Source of the DNA: Clostridia bacterium
GTDB taxonomy: Bacteria; Bacillota; Clostridia; Christensenellales; Aristaeellaceae
Assembly: GCA_017620115.1 (NCBI GenBank)
Contig: JAFZRB010000098.1
Span: 1-5,570, forward strand
Direction: 5' to 3'
Length of the DNA: 5,570 nucleotides
The position numbers and the translations under genes were made by a program. Shown piece by piece: positions 4,854-5,570 of this stretch; the stretch's first letter is position 1; each line of letters opens with the position of its first letter. Below the pieces are notes generated by a model that had not been told where the DNA came from, made no database searches, and saw only the letters and a list, made by a program, of their open reading frames with translations.

Positions 4854-5570
4854 ATGGAAACCACACGCAAGAAGCTCAGGCGCGCCCGCGGCGACGTCAT
4901 CTACGATACCGTCATTTTCATCATCCTGACGTTCCTCTTCCTGATCGTGGCGTATCCTCTCTATTTCGTCATCATCTCTTCCTTCTCCGATCCCATCGAG
5001 GTGTCCGCCGGCAAGGTCGTGCTCACGCCCGTAGGCTTCACGCTCGACGGCTATAAGGAAGTTTTCAAGACCAAGACCGTGGTGCGCGGTTTCATCAACT
5101 CCCTGATCATCACCATCATGGGCACCTCGATCAACCTGCTCGTCACCATCCCCACCTCCTACGCGCTGAGCCGCCCGGACTTCACGCTCAAGCGCCCCAT
5201 CACCCTGTTCTACATCCTGACCATGTTCGTGGGCGGCGGCATGATGCCCACCTACGTGGTGGTGCGCAACACCGGCCTTCTGAACACCTGGTGGGCGCTG
5301 GTTCTGCCCGGCTGCCTGGGCGTCTACAACATGATCGTGGCGCGCACCTTCTTCAAGACCAACATCCCGCTGGAGCTGATGGAGGCTGCCAAGCTGGACG
5401 GCTGCGGCAACACGAAGTTCTTCATCTACGTGGTGCTGCCCCTGTCCGGCGCCATCACCGCCATCCTCTGCCTGTACTACGGCGTCGGTCACTGGAACAG
5501 CTACTTCAGCGCGCTGATTTACATCCAGAAGCGCGAGCTGTGGCCGCTGCAGCTGGAACTGAGAAACATC
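4854..5570 (+). CDS. ABC sugar transporter permease 2 (LplC/YtcP-type), 3' end cut off
   Basis: The second membrane subunit of the same importer. 239 codons are present and open to the window edge; the family usually has about 290-300 residues, so some 50-60 are missing. ATG 4854 has AAAGGAGG (4837-4844) 9 bases upstream and lies 19 bases after the permease 1 stop, indicating co-transcription. Hydrophobic segments are visible at about residues 17-42, 79-103, 114-136, 143-165 and 189-210. The EAA loop is at 177-196 (EAA, LDG, ending LPL). The GGGMMPTY (127-134) and WPLQLELRNI (230-239) segments match the LplC/YtcP group. A solute-binding protein gene is the usual next gene, beyond the window. 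Confidence 0.93.
   Translation, partial: METTRKKLRRARGDVIYDTVIFIILTFLFLIVAYPLYFVIISSFSDPIEVSAGKVVLTPVGFTLDGYKEVFKTKTVVRGFINSLIITIMGTSINLLVTIPTSYALSRPDFTLKRPITLFYILTMFVGGGMMPTYVVVRNTGLLNTWWALVLPGCLGVYNMIVARTFFKTNIPLELMEAAKLDGCGNTKFFIYVVLPLSGAITAILCLYYGVGHWNSYFSALIYIQKRELWPLQLELRNI

Overview
The window looks like a piece of a GC-rich Firmicutes (Clostridia-type) chromosome, probably from a gut or other anaerobic carbohydrate-using bacterium. This is inferred from strong AAAGGAGG-type ribosome sites, sigma-A style promoters, a TTG start, an LplB/YtcP-type sugar permease pair and a small DUF3784-like membrane protein. No marker gene fixes the genus.

Layout, left to right. (1) Positions 1-190 are a divergent promoter region. 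A near-perfect minus-strand promoter serves a gene that starts at the left edge (only ATG AAG visible), and a plus-strand extended -10 promoter serves the next gene. (2) 191-1075 (+) encodes a short, divergent FMN-dependent alpha-hydroxy-acid dehydrogenase-like protein. (3) 1087-1223 is a 137-bp palindromic intergenic element. It fills the gap between two convergent genes and appears to contain the terminator of the minus-strand operon. (4) 3517-1223 (-) is a compact three-gene operon: an SDR oxidoreductase, a 104-aa three-helix membrane protein, and D-galactonate dehydratase (dgoD) with all of its catalytic residues. (5) 3518-3910 is a divergent control region with a promoter for each side, inverted repeats and a structured leader. 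(6) 3911 to the right edge (+) begins an ABC sugar importer operon: permease 1 (TTG start) and permease 2, cut by the window end.

Working model (inference): the importer brings in a sugar, oligosaccharide or sugar acid. The SDR oxidises a hydroxyl of the sugar or sugar acid, and DgoD dehydrates an aldonate to a 2-keto-3-deoxy-aldonate, as in the De Ley-Doudoroff galactose/galactonate route. The kinase, aldolase, binding protein and regulator expected for such a pathway are not in the window. The FMN enzyme may act on a related 2-hydroxy acid, but it has its own promoter and the opposite orientation.

No gene set here amounts to a clearly new system. The most unusual items are the palindromic element whose end coincides with the dgoD stop codon, the FMN enzyme with altered cofactor and active-site motifs, the membrane protein embedded in a catabolic operon, and a possible collinear similarity between two upstream regions.
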